Source of the DNA: Ferrovibrio sp. | Lineage (GTDB): Bacteria > Pseudomonadota > Alphaproteobacteria > Ferrovibrionales > Ferrovibrionaceae | Direction: 5' to 3' | DNA: 64,000 nucleotides | Assembly (NCBI RefSeq): GCF_002796975.1 | Contig: NZ_PEKV01000004.1 | Coordinates: 201,597 to 265,596 of the forward strand | Part shown: positions 35,103-43,442 of the stretch, piece after piece | How positions within the stretch are numbered: the first letter of the stretch is position 1 | How the letters are laid out: each line of letters begins with the position of its first letter | The notes under the pieces: generated by a model | What the model was told of the DNA's origin: nothing | The model's database searches: none | What the model saw: the letters and a program-made list of their open reading frames with translations, nothing else | Position numbers and translations under genes: made by a program

Positions 35103-35882
35103 GTGTTCGATCCGCTTAAGCCTGTTTCCCCGGGGCGGCGCACCGCCCTGGGGATTCTCTTTTTCGTGGTGTTCCTCGCCGGCTGGGCCGGGATCACGCT
35201 GGGCGGCATCGTGCCGCCGCTGTTTCTGGCCGATCCGCTCAAGGCGGCGAAATCCGGTGTGGAGCTCTTCACCGAATATGGTTTCGCCGGCGATGTCGGC
35301 GTCACCATCTGGCGCGTGGTCGGCGGCTTTGTGATCGCCGCGGTCTTCGCCGTGCCGCTCGGCATCCTGATGGGCGCCTTCAAGAGCGTCGAAGCCTTCT
35401 TCGAGCCTTTCATCTCCTTCGCCCGCTACCTGCCCGCCTCCGCCTTCATCCCGCTGCTGATCCTGTGGGCCGGCGTCGGCGAAGCGCAGAAGCTGGCGGT
35501 CATCATCATCGGTTCCTTCTTCCAGATCGTGCTGATGGTCGCCGTCATCGTCGGCGGCAGCCGCATCGACCTGGTCGAGGCCTCCAAGACACTGGGCGCC
35601 AAACGCGCCGGCATCGTGCTGCGCGTGCTGTTGCCCGGGGCTGCCCCTCAGATTGCGGAAACACTGCGCCTGGTGCTGGGCTGGGCCTGGACCTATGTGA
35701 TCGTCGCCGAACTGATCGGCGCGCAGAGCGGCATCGGCCATATGATCATGGACAGCCAGCGCCTGCTCGATACCGGACAGATGATCTTCGGCATCTTCAT
35801 CATCGGCCTGATCGGACTCATTTCCGATTTCCTGTTCAAGCAGGCCAACGCGCGCCTCTATCCCTGGTATTTCATCAAGTGA
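35103..35882 (+). CDS. ABC transporter permease, NitT/TauT family
   Basis: Inner-membrane permease of 259 residues with about six hydrophobic segments. The cytoplasmic coupling loop EASKTLGAKRAGIVLRVLLPGAAPQI is the EAA motif that docks on the ATPase. Start codon GTG, ten bases after the binding-protein stop. Its TGA overlaps the GTG of the ATPase gene (GTGA), so the two are translationally coupled. Confidence 0.92.
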   Translation: MFDPLKPVSPGRRTALGILFFVVFLAGWAGITLGGIVPPLFLADPLKAAKSGVELFTEYGFAGDVGVTIWRVVGGFVIAAVFAVPLGILMGAFKSVEAFFEPFISFARYLPASAFIPLLILWAGVGEAQKLAVIIIGSFFQIVLMVAVIVGGSRIDLVEASKTLGAKRAGIVLRVLLPGAAPQIAETLRLVLGWAWTYVIVAELIGAQSGIGHMIMDSQRLLDTGQMIFGIFIIGLIGLISDFLFKQANARLYPWYFIK

Positions 35883-36667
35883 GCAAGCTTCGCATCGAGA
35901 ATGTCAGCCGGGTTTTCCCGGGTGTGCGCGGCGGTGAACCGACCCGTGCGCTGGAACCGACGAATTTGAGCGTCGAAGACAACGACTTCATCACCATCCT
36001 CGGGCCGTCCGGTTGCGGCAAAAGCACGCTACTGCGCATCGTTGCCGGTCTGGATCAGCCCACGACGGGCCAGGTATTGCTGGATGGCCAGGCGGTGCGC
36101 GAGCCGGGCCCGGATCGCGGCATGGTGTTCCAGAGCTACACGCTGTTTCCGTGGCTGACCGTACGGGAAAACATCTGCTTCGGCCTGCGCGAAAAGAACG
36201 TACCGGACAGGCAACAGGCCGAGATCGCTGACCATTTCATCAACCAGGTCGGCCTGCGGGGGTTCGAGAACCACTTCCCCAAGCAACTGTCAGGCGGCAT
36301 GCAGCAGCGCACGGCGCTGGCACGTGCGCTGGCCAACGACCCGAAGATCATGCTGCTGGACGAGCCCTTCGGCGCGCTCGACAACCAGACCCGCGCATTG
36401 ATGCAGGAGCTGCTGCTCGGCATCTGGGAAGCGGCGAAGAAGACCGTGCTGTTCGTCACCCACGATATCGACGAAGCCATCTTCATGGCCAACCGCGTGC
36501 TGGTGATGACGGCGCGGCCCGGCAAGGTGAAATGCGATATCGCCATCGACCTGCCGCATCCGCGCCATTACACGATGAAGACCTCGCCGGAATTCGCGGC
36601 TTATAAGGCCCGCCTGACCGAGGAAATTCGCGTCGAGGCGATCCGCTCGGCCCAGGCGGAACACTGA
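35879..36667 (+). CDS. ABC transporter ATP-binding protein, NitT/TauT family
   Basis: ATPase of 262 residues. Walker A GPSGCGKST, Q-loop VFQSYTLFPW, signature LSGGMQQR, Walker B IMLLDEPFGALD and the H-loop FVTHDIDEA are all intact. It belongs with the permease and binding protein just upstream. The start is GTG at 35879, inside the permease stop overlap; the ORF-track entry from 35465 is an in-frame shadow. The stop overlaps the next ATG (TGATG). Confidence 0.93.
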   Translation: MSKLRIENVSRVFPGVRGGEPTRALEPTNLSVEDNDFITILGPSGCGKSTLLRIVAGLDQPTTGQVLLDGQAVREPGPDRGMVFQSYTLFPWLTVRENICFGLREKNVPDRQQAEIADHFINQVGLRGFENHFPKQLSGGMQQRTALARALANDPKIMLLDEPFGALDNQTRALMQELLLGIWEAAKKTVLFVTHDIDEAIFMANRVLVMTARPGKVKCDIAIDLPHPRHYTMKTSPEFAAYKARLTEEIRVEAIRSAQAEH

Positions 36668-37083
36668 TGGAGATTCGCACTTTCGAGGAGCGCGACCGCA
36701 GTGCCGTGATTGGGCTGTGGCAGGCCTGCGACCTGACCCGGCCGTGGAACGATCCGGACAGCGATATCAGCTTCTGCATAGGTAAACCTGAATCGACCAT
36801 TCTGGTTGGCGAGCGCGACGGGAAAGTCATTGCCAGCGTGATGACCGGCCATGACGGCCATCGCGGCTGGCTCTACTATCTTGCCGTCGATCCCACCCTG
36901 CAGAAAGGTGGCCTTGGCCGCGCCATGGTGGCTGCCGCCGAAAAATGGCTGCAGGATCGCGGCGTGCCCAAGGTGATGCTGATGGTGCGGCCGGAAAACG
37001 ACAAGGTGCGCGCCTTTTACGATGCCCTGGGTTACGAGGAAGAACCCCGTGTCATCTTCGCCCGCCGCTTCGACGGCAAGTGA
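36667..37083 (+). CDS. GNAT-family N-acetyltransferase (YpeA-like)
   Basis: Protein of 138 residues with the acetyl-CoA binding loop LQKGGLGRAMVAAAE and the preceding WLYYLAVDP strand; the C-terminal half has NDKVRAFYDALGY. It resembles YpeA, for which the substrate is not established. The ATG overlaps the stop of the ABC ATPase as TGATG, so it is translated with the transporter operon, although a role in transport is not implied. Confidence 0.88.
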   Translation: MEIRTFEERDRSAVIGLWQACDLTRPWNDPDSDISFCIGKPESTILVGERDGKVIASVMTGHDGHRGWLYYLAVDPTLQKGGLGRAMVAAAEKWLQDRGVPKVMLMVRPENDKVRAFYDALGYEEEPRVIFARRFDGK

Positions 37084-37151
37084 CGTTACGACAGTCTTGA
37101 GCGCCGCCGCGTCGCCGGCTTAGGCTCAGCCTCCCAGCACGGGAGGAAACC

Positions 37152-38024
37152 ATGGCGCAGTCTATCGCAGTACTTGGCGGCAACGGCGTCTATGCACGCC
37201 ATCTGATTCCGCGCCTGATCGCGGCCAGCCACAAGGTGCGCGCCGTGGTGCGCCGGCCGGAAGCTGCCGGGATCGCACGCGACAGCGGTGCGGAGATTTG
37301 CATCGGCGATATCTTCGACACGGCCTCAATGGCAGCAGCTTTTGCGGGCTGCGACATCGCCATCAACCTCGCCACCTCCCTGCCCGGCCCAAGCGGTCGC
37401 GGCGACTTTACCGCCAACGATAAATTGCGGGTGGAAGGCGCACCGAATTTCGTCGCTGCCAGCAATCAGGCCGGCGTGGCTCGCGCGATCCAGCAGAGCA
37501 TCAGCTTCCTGAATGCCTCGGGCAGCGACGCATGGTCGGACGAGGATCACCGCTATGTGCCACCAGGCGAAACCGTCGCAAGTAAAGCGATGGATGCCGC
37601 CGAAGCGATGGAAGCCACCATTCGCGCGTCAGGGCTCGACTGGATCATCCTGCGCGGCGGGTTGTTCTACGGACCGGGCACCGGCTTCGACGAACGCTGG
37701 TTCGCCGGGGCAGCAAGCGGCAAGCTGAAGATGCCGGGCGACGGCAGCGACTATGTCTCGCTGGTGCATATCGCCGACATGGCGGCGGCAACCGTCGCCA
37801 CGGTGGACAGATGGCCGTCGCGCCAGACGCTGATCGTCTGCGACGATATGCCGGCACAGTGGCGCGAGGTCTTCGGCTTCATCGCCGCCAGCCTCGGCCA
37901 ACCGGAACCGGCGTCCGGCGGCGCGGCCGGCTTCCCCTCGTTCCGCCTGCGCAACACGCGCGCCAGGGCGGCGCTCGACTGGCAACCGTTTTACCGGAGC
38001 TTCAGAGAGGGGCTGGCGCGGTAA
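37152..38024 (+). CDS. NAD(P)-binding atypical SDR (NmrA/NDUFA9-like)
   Basis: Protein of 290 residues with an N-terminal Rossmann motif (IAVLGGNGVYARHLIPRL; the usual GxxGxxG reads GGNGVYA, atypical at the last Gly), followed by CDIAINLATS and DWIILRGGLFYGPGTGF, as in epimerase-like atypical SDRs. Activity unknown; regulators and complex I assembly proteins also share this fold. GGGAGGAAA stands just before the ATG. An inverted repeat pair follows the stop. Confidence 0.8.
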   Translation: MAQSIAVLGGNGVYARHLIPRLIAASHKVRAVVRRPEAAGIARDSGAEICIGDIFDTASMAAAFAGCDIAINLATSLPGPSGRGDFTANDKLRVEGAPNFVAASNQAGVARAIQQSISFLNASGSDAWSDEDHRYVPPGETVASKAMDAAEAMEATIRASGLDWIILRGGLFYGPGTGFDERWFAGAASGKLKMPGDGSDYVSLVHIADMAAATVATVDRWPSRQTLIVCDDMPAQWREVFGFIAASLGQPEPASGGAAGFPSFRLRNTRARAALDWQPFYRSFREGLAR

Positions 38025-38027
38025 GAA

Positions 38028-38099
38028 ATGGGATTCCCGCTTTCGCGGGAATGACGATTAGAAATACTCCGTCATGCCGGGCTTGACCCGGCATCCCAT
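38028..38099. repeat. REP-like inverted pair F (two core types)
   Basis: Left element ATGGGATTCCCGCTTTCGCG..ATGACG carries the CCCGC-TTTC-GCGGG core; right element CGTCATGCCGGGCTTGACCC..TCCCAT carries the CCGGGC-TTGACCCGG core. Outer ends are inverted to each other. This locus links both core types seen elsewhere in the window into one family. Confidence 0.85.
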
Positions 38100-38110
38100 T
38101 TTTTTGGCGC

Positions 38111-38617
38111 TTAGCCGATATTCAGATAATCCCGCTTCACCAGCGGCAGGCCTTTGTGGCGCAGGATGTCGTAAGCCGTGACCGCGTGGAAAAAGAAATT
38201 CGGCAGCGCGAAAGACAGCAGATAATCCTGCCCGTTGAATTTCAGTTCCCCGCTGCCGGTCTTCAGCGCCACGTCGCGGGTTTCGGAACCGGCGAAAGCC
38301 GCCTCGCCGATGCCGTTGATGAACTCCAGCACGGACGTAATGCGCGCCTGCAGGTCGGCAAAACTCGTCTCCGTATCGGGATGGCTCGGCGGCGTGACGC
38401 CGGCTGGGCGCGCCGCGCCGAATTTGGCCGCATCGGCCGCCGCCTGGATCTGGCGGGTCAGGTGATACATATCCGGCGCCAGCCGCGCCTCCACCAGGTC
38501 TTCCGGCTTCAACCCATTCGCTTTGGCATGCGCCTCGGCCTTGGTCAGCAGGTTGGACAGCATCTTCAGGCTGCGGGTAAAGACCGGCACCGAGGCCTGA
38601 TACATCGAGAATGACAT
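38111..38617 (-). CDS. DUF1993 family protein
   Basis: Protein of 168 residues, helical. Family blocks: MYQASVPVFTRSLKMLSNLLTKAEAHA at the start, RLAPDMYHLTRQIQAAADAAK in the middle, and LPNFFFHAVTAYDILRHKGLPLVKRDYL at the end. DUF1993 proteins look like DinB-type four-helix proteins and have no established role. The ATG at 38617 is used instead of the ORF-track start 18 codons upstream. Confidence 0.85.
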   Translation of the reverse strand: MSFSMYQASVPVFTRSLKMLSNLLTKAEAHAKANGLKPEDLVEARLAPDMYHLTRQIQAAADAAKFGAARPAGVTPPSHPDTETSFADLQARITSVLEFINGIGEAAFAGSETRDVALKTGSGELKFNGQDYLLSFALPNFFFHAVTAYDILRHKGLPLVKRDYLNIG

Positions 38618-38707
38618 GGGATGAGTACTCCGAAAGGCGGGACGGCAGGCAGTGCCTTCCGCACTGCCCATACGCCCGCCAATACCTAGGTGCCCGCCGG
38701 CAAATGT

Positions 38708-39280
38708 CTAGCGCCCGCCGCCGCGGGCATCGTCGAAATACTTGCGCAGCAGCGGCAGCGAGTTGCCGTAATCCTGCACCACCATCACCATGTCCATGGT
38801 TTCGCCGTCGCCCCCCAGCGGCAGGCGCAGCACGCGATAGGACATCGGCTCGCCGCTGCTGGCAATCACGCTGATCTGCACATACTGCAGGCTACGCTCA
38901 CGCTGCATCTCGCAGAGGTCGTTCCACAGCCGCAGGCCATGCTGCTGCGGCACAAGTTCAAGCACCGAATGACCGGTCACTTCCACGCCGCGCAGGTCGC
39001 GGCTCATCGTGCCGGCCAGCCGGTAGCGAAAGTCGGGCGGATCCTCGATCACCTCGATCAGGATCAGGCGTGGCAGGATCGGTTTCAGTTCGACCGGGTC
39101 GAAATCGGCGCGCGCCGGCATGGCGCGGCCGGCACGTTTCGCCTGCCACAGGTCGATGGCCAGCCGACAATCCGGATTGGCCACGGCCTGCTCCGGCGCC
39201 AGGCGCGTGAACTGCGCCCGCGCATCCCGGCTGTCGATTTCGACCGGCACGTGGAATGCCACGGTATCCTCCCAGGCCAC
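38708..39280 (-). CDS. PAS_5 domain protein
   Basis: Protein of 190 residues with the alphaproteobacterial PAS_5 pattern: LAIDLWQAKRAGRAMPARADFDPVELKPILPRLILIEV, then DFRYRLAGT. There is no kinase, cyclase or DNA-binding output domain, so it is a stand-alone sensor-like domain with unknown ligand and partner. Many alphaproteobacteria carry several such proteins. Confidence 0.85.
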   Translation of the reverse strand: MAWEDTVAFHVPVEIDSRDARAQFTRLAPEQAVANPDCRLAIDLWQAKRAGRAMPARADFDPVELKPILPRLILIEVIEDPPDFRYRLAGTMSRDLRGVEVTGHSVLELVPQQHGLRLWNDLCEMQRERSLQYVQISVIASSGEPMSYRVLRLPLGGDGETMDMVMVVQDYGNSLPLLRKYFDDARGGGR

Positions 39281-39368
39281 GGCAACATGCGACCGCAGAT
39301 CGAAGCAGAATACCGCAGTTCCGTCGATCGCAGCGCTTTTTCGAAGACCGCGGCCCCGATATGGGAAT

Positions 39369-39722
39369 TTAACGTTTCAGCGCTGTTGCATAGAGATCGG
39401 GCTTGAAACCGGCCATCACCCTGCCGCCACCGTATTCCAGCATCGGTCGCTTGATCATCGAGGGCTGCGCCAGCATCAGCGCAATTGCCTTCTTCTCGGT
39501 GAGGTTCTCGCGGTCGGACTCGGGCAGTTTGCGGAAGGTGGTGCCGGCACGGTTCAGCACCGTTTCCCAGCCCAGCGCTTTGCACCAGCTTTCCAGATGC
39601 GCCCTGTCGATGGCACTGGCTTTGTAGTCGTGGAACTCGTGCTTCACGCCATGGTCGTTCAGCCAGGTGAGGGCCTTCTTCATGGTGTCGCAGTTCCTGA
39701 TGCCGTAGATGGTGACAGACAT
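39369..39722 (-). CDS. ArsC/Spx-family protein (YffB-like)
   Basis: Thioredoxin-fold protein of 117 residues. It has one N-terminal cysteine in IYGIRNCDTMKKA, an internal NRAGTTFRKLPE segment, and the MIKRPMLEYGGGRVMAGF substrate loop. This is the YffB type rather than true arsenate reductase; YffB relatives bind glutathione. No ars operon is near. It follows the sulfotransferase gene by five bases on the same strand. Confidence 0.88.
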   Translation of the reverse strand: MSVTIYGIRNCDTMKKALTWLNDHGVKHEFHDYKASAIDRAHLESWCKALGWETVLNRAGTTFRKLPESDRENLTEKKAIALMLAQPSMIKRPMLEYGGGRVMAGFKPDLYATALKR

Positions 39723-39727
39723 GCGGT

Positions 39728-40765
39728 TTACTCCAGATAACCCTGCAGGCGCATCCAGTCGCCCAGTTCGCGGTTCACCGCCTCGGTGAGCGTCGGATCG
39801 AAATCCCTGCTGCGCCCGATATTCGCCTTGTCCAGCGACACCATGGCCGTGTTGAAGCGGTTCTCGACCTCCAGGAATGCAGCGACCGCGACCACGGTCT
39901 CGTCGGTTTTATGCACGAGGTCTTCGAGCCGTACTTCCAGCAGGCTGTCGGCCGGAACGCTGTCCTTCAATGCACGGTAGCTGCGGATCATGGCGGCACA
40001 GACCGATATGGCCAGCGGCTGATCGGATGGGAACCACGGCTGGCTGGTGAAGGACGACGCCACATCGCGCGGATCGCGGATCATGTGGATGAACTTCATC
40101 TTCGGATACAGCTCGTGCAGAAAATCGAAGTTGACGAAGTTCAGCGGCGTATCGTCGACCCAGCGCGATGCCTTGGCTGCGCTCACCGGCTGCGCATACA
40201 GTTCATCGAGGAATCGCCGACATTCGGCAAGTATCGCTTCGCGTGTGAAGGTCTTCGCCATGAAGAACGGCTTGAGCAAGCCATGGCTATCGACAATGCC
40301 ATCCGGCGCTATATGCGCCGCGATCCGCAGCAGGAAGGCTTTGGTGCAGGTGATGTAATGCTCGATGCCGAAGCCCTGCCCGATGGCATGGATCGAGCCG
40401 GGAATGGTGGGATTCTCGCGCTGGACGATCTCGAAGGCCTGCTGGAAGCCGAGCTTACGCTCCTTGCGCAGCTGGTTGAGGCGCTGGTTCAGTTCCGCGA
40501 CCGGAAAGCCGAACTGCTGCATCTGCTGCGCGCGCGACAGGAAGTCCTGGATGATGAAGTGAAACCGGGTGATGTCGTACCGGCCACTCAGGCGGTCCAC
40601 GATGTCCCTGAGGCCGCCATGCTCGACGATCAGCTTGTTCTCATGGCCCGGCAGGCAGAAATCGGCATGGGTGTTGAGCAGCTTCGCCATGATCGAGGTG
40701 CCGGAACGCCCCGTTCCGCCGATAAAGACCGGTCTGTCCAATTGCATTTGTAGCCCGATTCGCAT
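39728..40765 (-). CDS. Sulfotransferase family protein
   Basis: Protein of 345 residues. The PAPS 5'-phosphosulfate loop is GGTGRSGTSIMAKLL near the start, and the 3'-phosphate region is FIHMIRDPRDVASSF around 230. It would move sulfate from PAPS to a carbohydrate, lipid or protein acceptor that cannot be named. The start is uncertain: ATG 40765 lies directly behind AGGA, while an internal ATG six codons later (MQLDRPVFI) also fits. It is next to the ArsC-like gene and divergent from the DUF899 gene. Confidence 0.88.
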   Translation of the reverse strand: MRIGLQMQLDRPVFIGGTGRSGTSIMAKLLNTHADFCLPGHENKLIVEHGGLRDIVDRLSGRYDITRFHFIIQDFLSRAQQMQQFGFPVAELNQRLNQLRKERKLGFQQAFEIVQRENPTIPGSIHAIGQGFGIEHYITCTKAFLLRIAAHIAPDGIVDSHGLLKPFFMAKTFTREAILAECRRFLDELYAQPVSAAKASRWVDDTPLNFVNFDFLHELYPKMKFIHMIRDPRDVASSFTSQPWFPSDQPLAISVCAAMIRSYRALKDSVPADSLLEVRLEDLVHKTDETVVAVAAFLEVENRFNTAMVSLDKANIGRSRDFDPTLTEAVNRELGDWMRLQGYLE

Positions 40766-40878
40766 TCCTCAGCCTTTTTATACACGATCCTTGCTTTTCG
40801 CACCGCCAGTCAATCGAGCCCGAGGAACCTGACAACACGGTGCGGGTTTATCCTGCGACATTCTGCAGGAGATGCGAC

Positions 40879-41574
40879 ATGGACAGGCTCATCCCGGCCA
40901 CCGAACTGGCTAAACTGGCAAAGACACCCTTTCCCGGCGAGTCCGATGCCTATCACGCCGCGCGCGAAAATCTGCTGGCCGAGGAGATCGAATTCCGCCG
41001 CCACATGACGCGGCTGGCGGAGCAGCGCCGCGCCCTGCCGCCCGGCCCGGTGATCGAAAAAGATTACCGCTTCAGGGACGAGAACGGTTTCGAAGTCGGG
41101 CTGACCGAGCTGTTCGGCGACAAGGACACGCTGGTGACTTATTTCTGGATGTATGGGCCCGAACGCGACCGGCCCTGCCCGATGTGCACCAACCTGCTCG
41201 GCTCGCTCAACGGAAATGCGATGGACATCAAGCAGCGCGTGGCGCTGAAAATCCTCGGCCGCAGCAAGGTCGAGCGCCAGTTCCTGTTTGCGCAGGAACG
41301 CGGCTGGCGCGACCTCGATTTCATCCAGACCGTTGGCGACGAGTATGCCAACGATCTTGGCCTGCTGCGCGACGGCTACGAATATCCTGCGCTGACAGTC
41401 TATAAGCGCGATGGCGACAAAGTGCGGCTGTTCTGGGCCAGCGAGATGACAAAGGAAATGGCCGATCCCGGACAGGATCCGCGCGACGCACCCGATCTCG
41501 GCGTGCTGTGGCCGGTGCTCGACCTCACGCCGGGCGGGCGCGGCACCGACTGGTATCCGAAGCTGCGGTACTAG
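40879..41574 (+). CDS. DUF899 family thioredoxin-like protein
   Basis: Protein of 231 residues. The family pattern includes an N-terminal helical part with LLAEEIEFRRHMTRLAEQRRALPPG, then a thioredoxin-like domain with YFWMYGPERDRPCPMCT holding a CxxC pair, and the C-terminal DWYPKLRY. Function unknown. AGGAG precedes the ATG at 40879. The ORF-track start lies 13 codons upstream. Confidence 0.85.
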   Translation: MDRLIPATELAKLAKTPFPGESDAYHAARENLLAEEIEFRRHMTRLAEQRRALPPGPVIEKDYRFRDENGFEVGLTELFGDKDTLVTYFWMYGPERDRPCPMCTNLLGSLNGNAMDIKQRVALKILGRSKVERQFLFAQERGWRDLDFIQTVGDEYANDLGLLRDGYEYPALTVYKRDGDKVRLFWASEMTKEMADPGQDPRDAPDLGVLWPVLDLTPGGRGTDWYPKLRY

Positions 41575-41585
41575 GTCAGCCCGCC

Positions 41586-42008
41586 TCAGGGACCGGGCGG
41601 GTCATCAGGATCGTCGAGTGCGGCGATCACTTCCACTTCGATCAGCAGGTCGGGATTGACCAGTGCGGTCACGCCAACCAGCGTGCTGGCCGGAAACGGC
41701 CCGTCGCCGAAACGCTTCGCCCGCGCCGCGCGCACCGGTGGCAGCAGTTCCGGTTTGAGCCCGACCACATAAGTCACCATCTTGAAGACATGCGGGAAGC
41801 CCAGGCCGACTGCGGCCAGCGCGATCTCCAGATTCCTGAATACCTGCTCGGCCTGCTTCCCAATATCGCCTTTGCCAACCACGTTGCCCTCGGCATCGAG
41901 CGCCACCTGGCCGGAGATATGCACATGCCGGCCGGCGCGCACTGCTGTGACATGCGTGTAGCCGGTCGGCTTCGACAGGCCGTCGGGATTGTGGTGGCTG
42001 ATGGGCAT
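41586..42008 (-). CDS. RidA/YjgF/Rid family protein
   Basis: Protein of 140 residues with Rid-family strands (VRAGRHVHISGQVALDAEGNVVG, LLIEVEVIAAL). Rid proteins hydrolyse reactive imines or act in related side reactions. The canonical RidA arginine near residue 105 is not obvious in NPDLLIEVEV, so it may belong to a divergent Rid subgroup without deaminase activity. The start at 42008 is used. A second Rid-type gene is at 50364. Confidence 0.85.
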   Translation of the reverse strand: MPISHHNPDGLSKPTGYTHVTAVRAGRHVHISGQVALDAEGNVVGKGDIGKQAEQVFRNLEIALAAVGLGFPHVFKMVTYVVGLKPELLPPVRAARAKRFGDGPFPASTLVGVTALVNPDLLIEVEVIAALDDPDDPPGP

Positions 42009-42068
42009 GACATATCTCCTCTGCGGCACCCTATAGAAGCAAAGCTGCCGCAAAGGTCAAGACAGGTA

Positions 42069-42470
42069 CTATCTGGTGGCGCGCTCCCGTATGGCCCAGA
42101 GGGTGAGCGCGGCAGCAATGATTGCCGGCAGTGTCACGGCGGGGAAATCCTGAACGATCACCGACGGCCCGCAAATGCCGACGGCCACTTCCCACAAATG
42201 GAACAGGGCATGGCCCCAGAGCCAGACCGCCGCCGCGCCCCACATCAGCACGCGCAGATGCGGCCGTGCGGCACCGATCAGCATGGCGCTGCCGAGGAAA
42301 AGGAAAATCAGCCCGATATCGCGGAGGAAATGCTGATTGAACGGCCCGGTTGCCGTCACGCCCGGCACGATAAAATACCAGGCTTCCGGCGCCACCAGCA
42401 TGAATACGCCATTGGCTTCCATGGCGATGCCAAGCAATATCGCCAGAGCGATACACAAAGATGCGAACAT
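42069..42470 (-). CDS. Small membrane protein of unknown function
   Basis: Protein of 133 residues with four predicted membrane helices (FASLCIALAILLGIAM; FLRDIGLIFLFLGSAMLIG; VLMWGAAAVWLWGHALFHLWEV; AVTLPAIIAAALTLWAI). Family not recognised. It stands 14 bases downstream of the NmrA-like gene on the same strand, so the two are probably co-transcribed. Confidence 0.78.
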   Translation of the reverse strand: MFASLCIALAILLGIAMEANGVFMLVAPEAWYFIVPGVTATGPFNQHFLRDIGLIFLFLGSAMLIGAARPHLRVLMWGAAAVWLWGHALFHLWEVAVGICGPSVIVQDFPAVTLPAIIAAALTLWAIRERATR

Positions 42471-42484
42471 GACCGCCTCCGGAT

Positions 42485-43237
42485 CTAGCGCTGCGCCGAC
42501 TGTGCGAGCCAGTCGCCGAAGCGCGTCGGCATGATACGGGCGCCGGCGCCGGGTGTGAGCGACTGGTCGTTCAGCAGCACACCGAAATAGGGTGCGGCCA
42601 CATCAACGACGATCTGGCGCGAATCCTTCGCGGCCGTCAGCGCCTGCTGTACCAGTTCGCTCATTGAGCGACGCTCGGGGCCGGCCACTTCAGCAATGTC
42701 GTTGATCGGCTCGGCCACAGCTACGTCGGCCAGCGCCTCGGCCACATCGTCCGAGACGATCGGCTGCATCAGTGCCGATGTCAGGCGTACGGTATCGCCC
42801 TGCGTGCCTGCCTGGGCAATGCCGCCCATGAATTCGAAGAACTGCGTGGCGCGCAGGATCGTATAGGGCACCTTGCCAGCCTTGATCAGGTCTTCCTGCA
42901 CCATCTTGGCGCGGAAATAGCCGCTGTCGAGCAGCCGTTCCGTACCGACGACTGACAGCGCAACATAATGCGCAACACCGGCGGCCGTTGCCGCCGCCAG
43001 CAGATTGCAGCTCGAGGCCTGGAAGAATTCCAGCACCGCCCTGTCCTCGAACGACGGCGAATTCGCCACATCGACCACGACCTGCGCGCCGGCAAGCGCA
43101 GTGGCGAGCCCTTCGCCGGTGACGGCGTTGATCCCGGTGGAGGGCGATGCGGCGATCACCTCATGGCCCTTGTGGCGCAGTTTGGCGACCAGCTTGGAGC
43201 CGATCAGGCCGCTGCCGCCGATAACGACGATTTTCAT
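42485..43237 (-). CDS. NmrA-like NAD(P)-binding protein
   Basis: Atypical SDR of 250 residues with the Rossmann loop VIGGSGLIGSKLV and a following DVANSPSFED segment. The family includes NmrA-type redox sensors and NAD(P)H-dependent reductases. The ATG at 43237 is chosen because AAGGA lies seven bases before it; the ORF-track start is seven codons further upstream. The substrate is unknown. Confidence 0.85.
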   Translation of the reverse strand: MKIVVIGGSGLIGSKLVAKLRHKGHEVIAASPSTGINAVTGEGLATALAGAQVVVDVANSPSFEDRAVLEFFQASSCNLLAAATAAGVAHYVALSVVGTERLLDSGYFRAKMVQEDLIKAGKVPYTILRATQFFEFMGGIAQAGTQGDTVRLTSALMQPIVSDDVAEALADVAVAEPINDIAEVAGPERRSMSELVQQALTAAKDSRQIVVDVAAPYFGVLLNDQSLTPGAGARIMPTRFGDWLAQSAQR

Positions 43238-43408
43238 GGTGGTGTCCTTCGTTGCCATGGTAGGCGGCAGGCGCGCCCTTTTACTGGTCGAGGGCCCTGC
43301 CCGTTCATACGCAAAGACGAAGGATGATACGCCCGTGTGACAGGAAAACCGGGGAAATCTCAGGCCCGGCTAAAGCCCTGTTCCGCTTGGCAATCAGCCG
43401 AGACAACT

Positions 43409-43432
43409 GGGCTTAATCTTAATAATAAGCCC
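43409..43432 (-). terminator. Possible hairpin terminator after the AT-rich gene
   Basis: GGGCTTA and TAAGCCC form a 7-bp stem with a ten-base A/T loop ten bases after the stop codon at 43443. No T-run follows on the minus strand, so it may be only an RNA-stabilising hairpin. Confidence 0.4.
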
Positions 43433-43442
43433 CATTCTCGAG

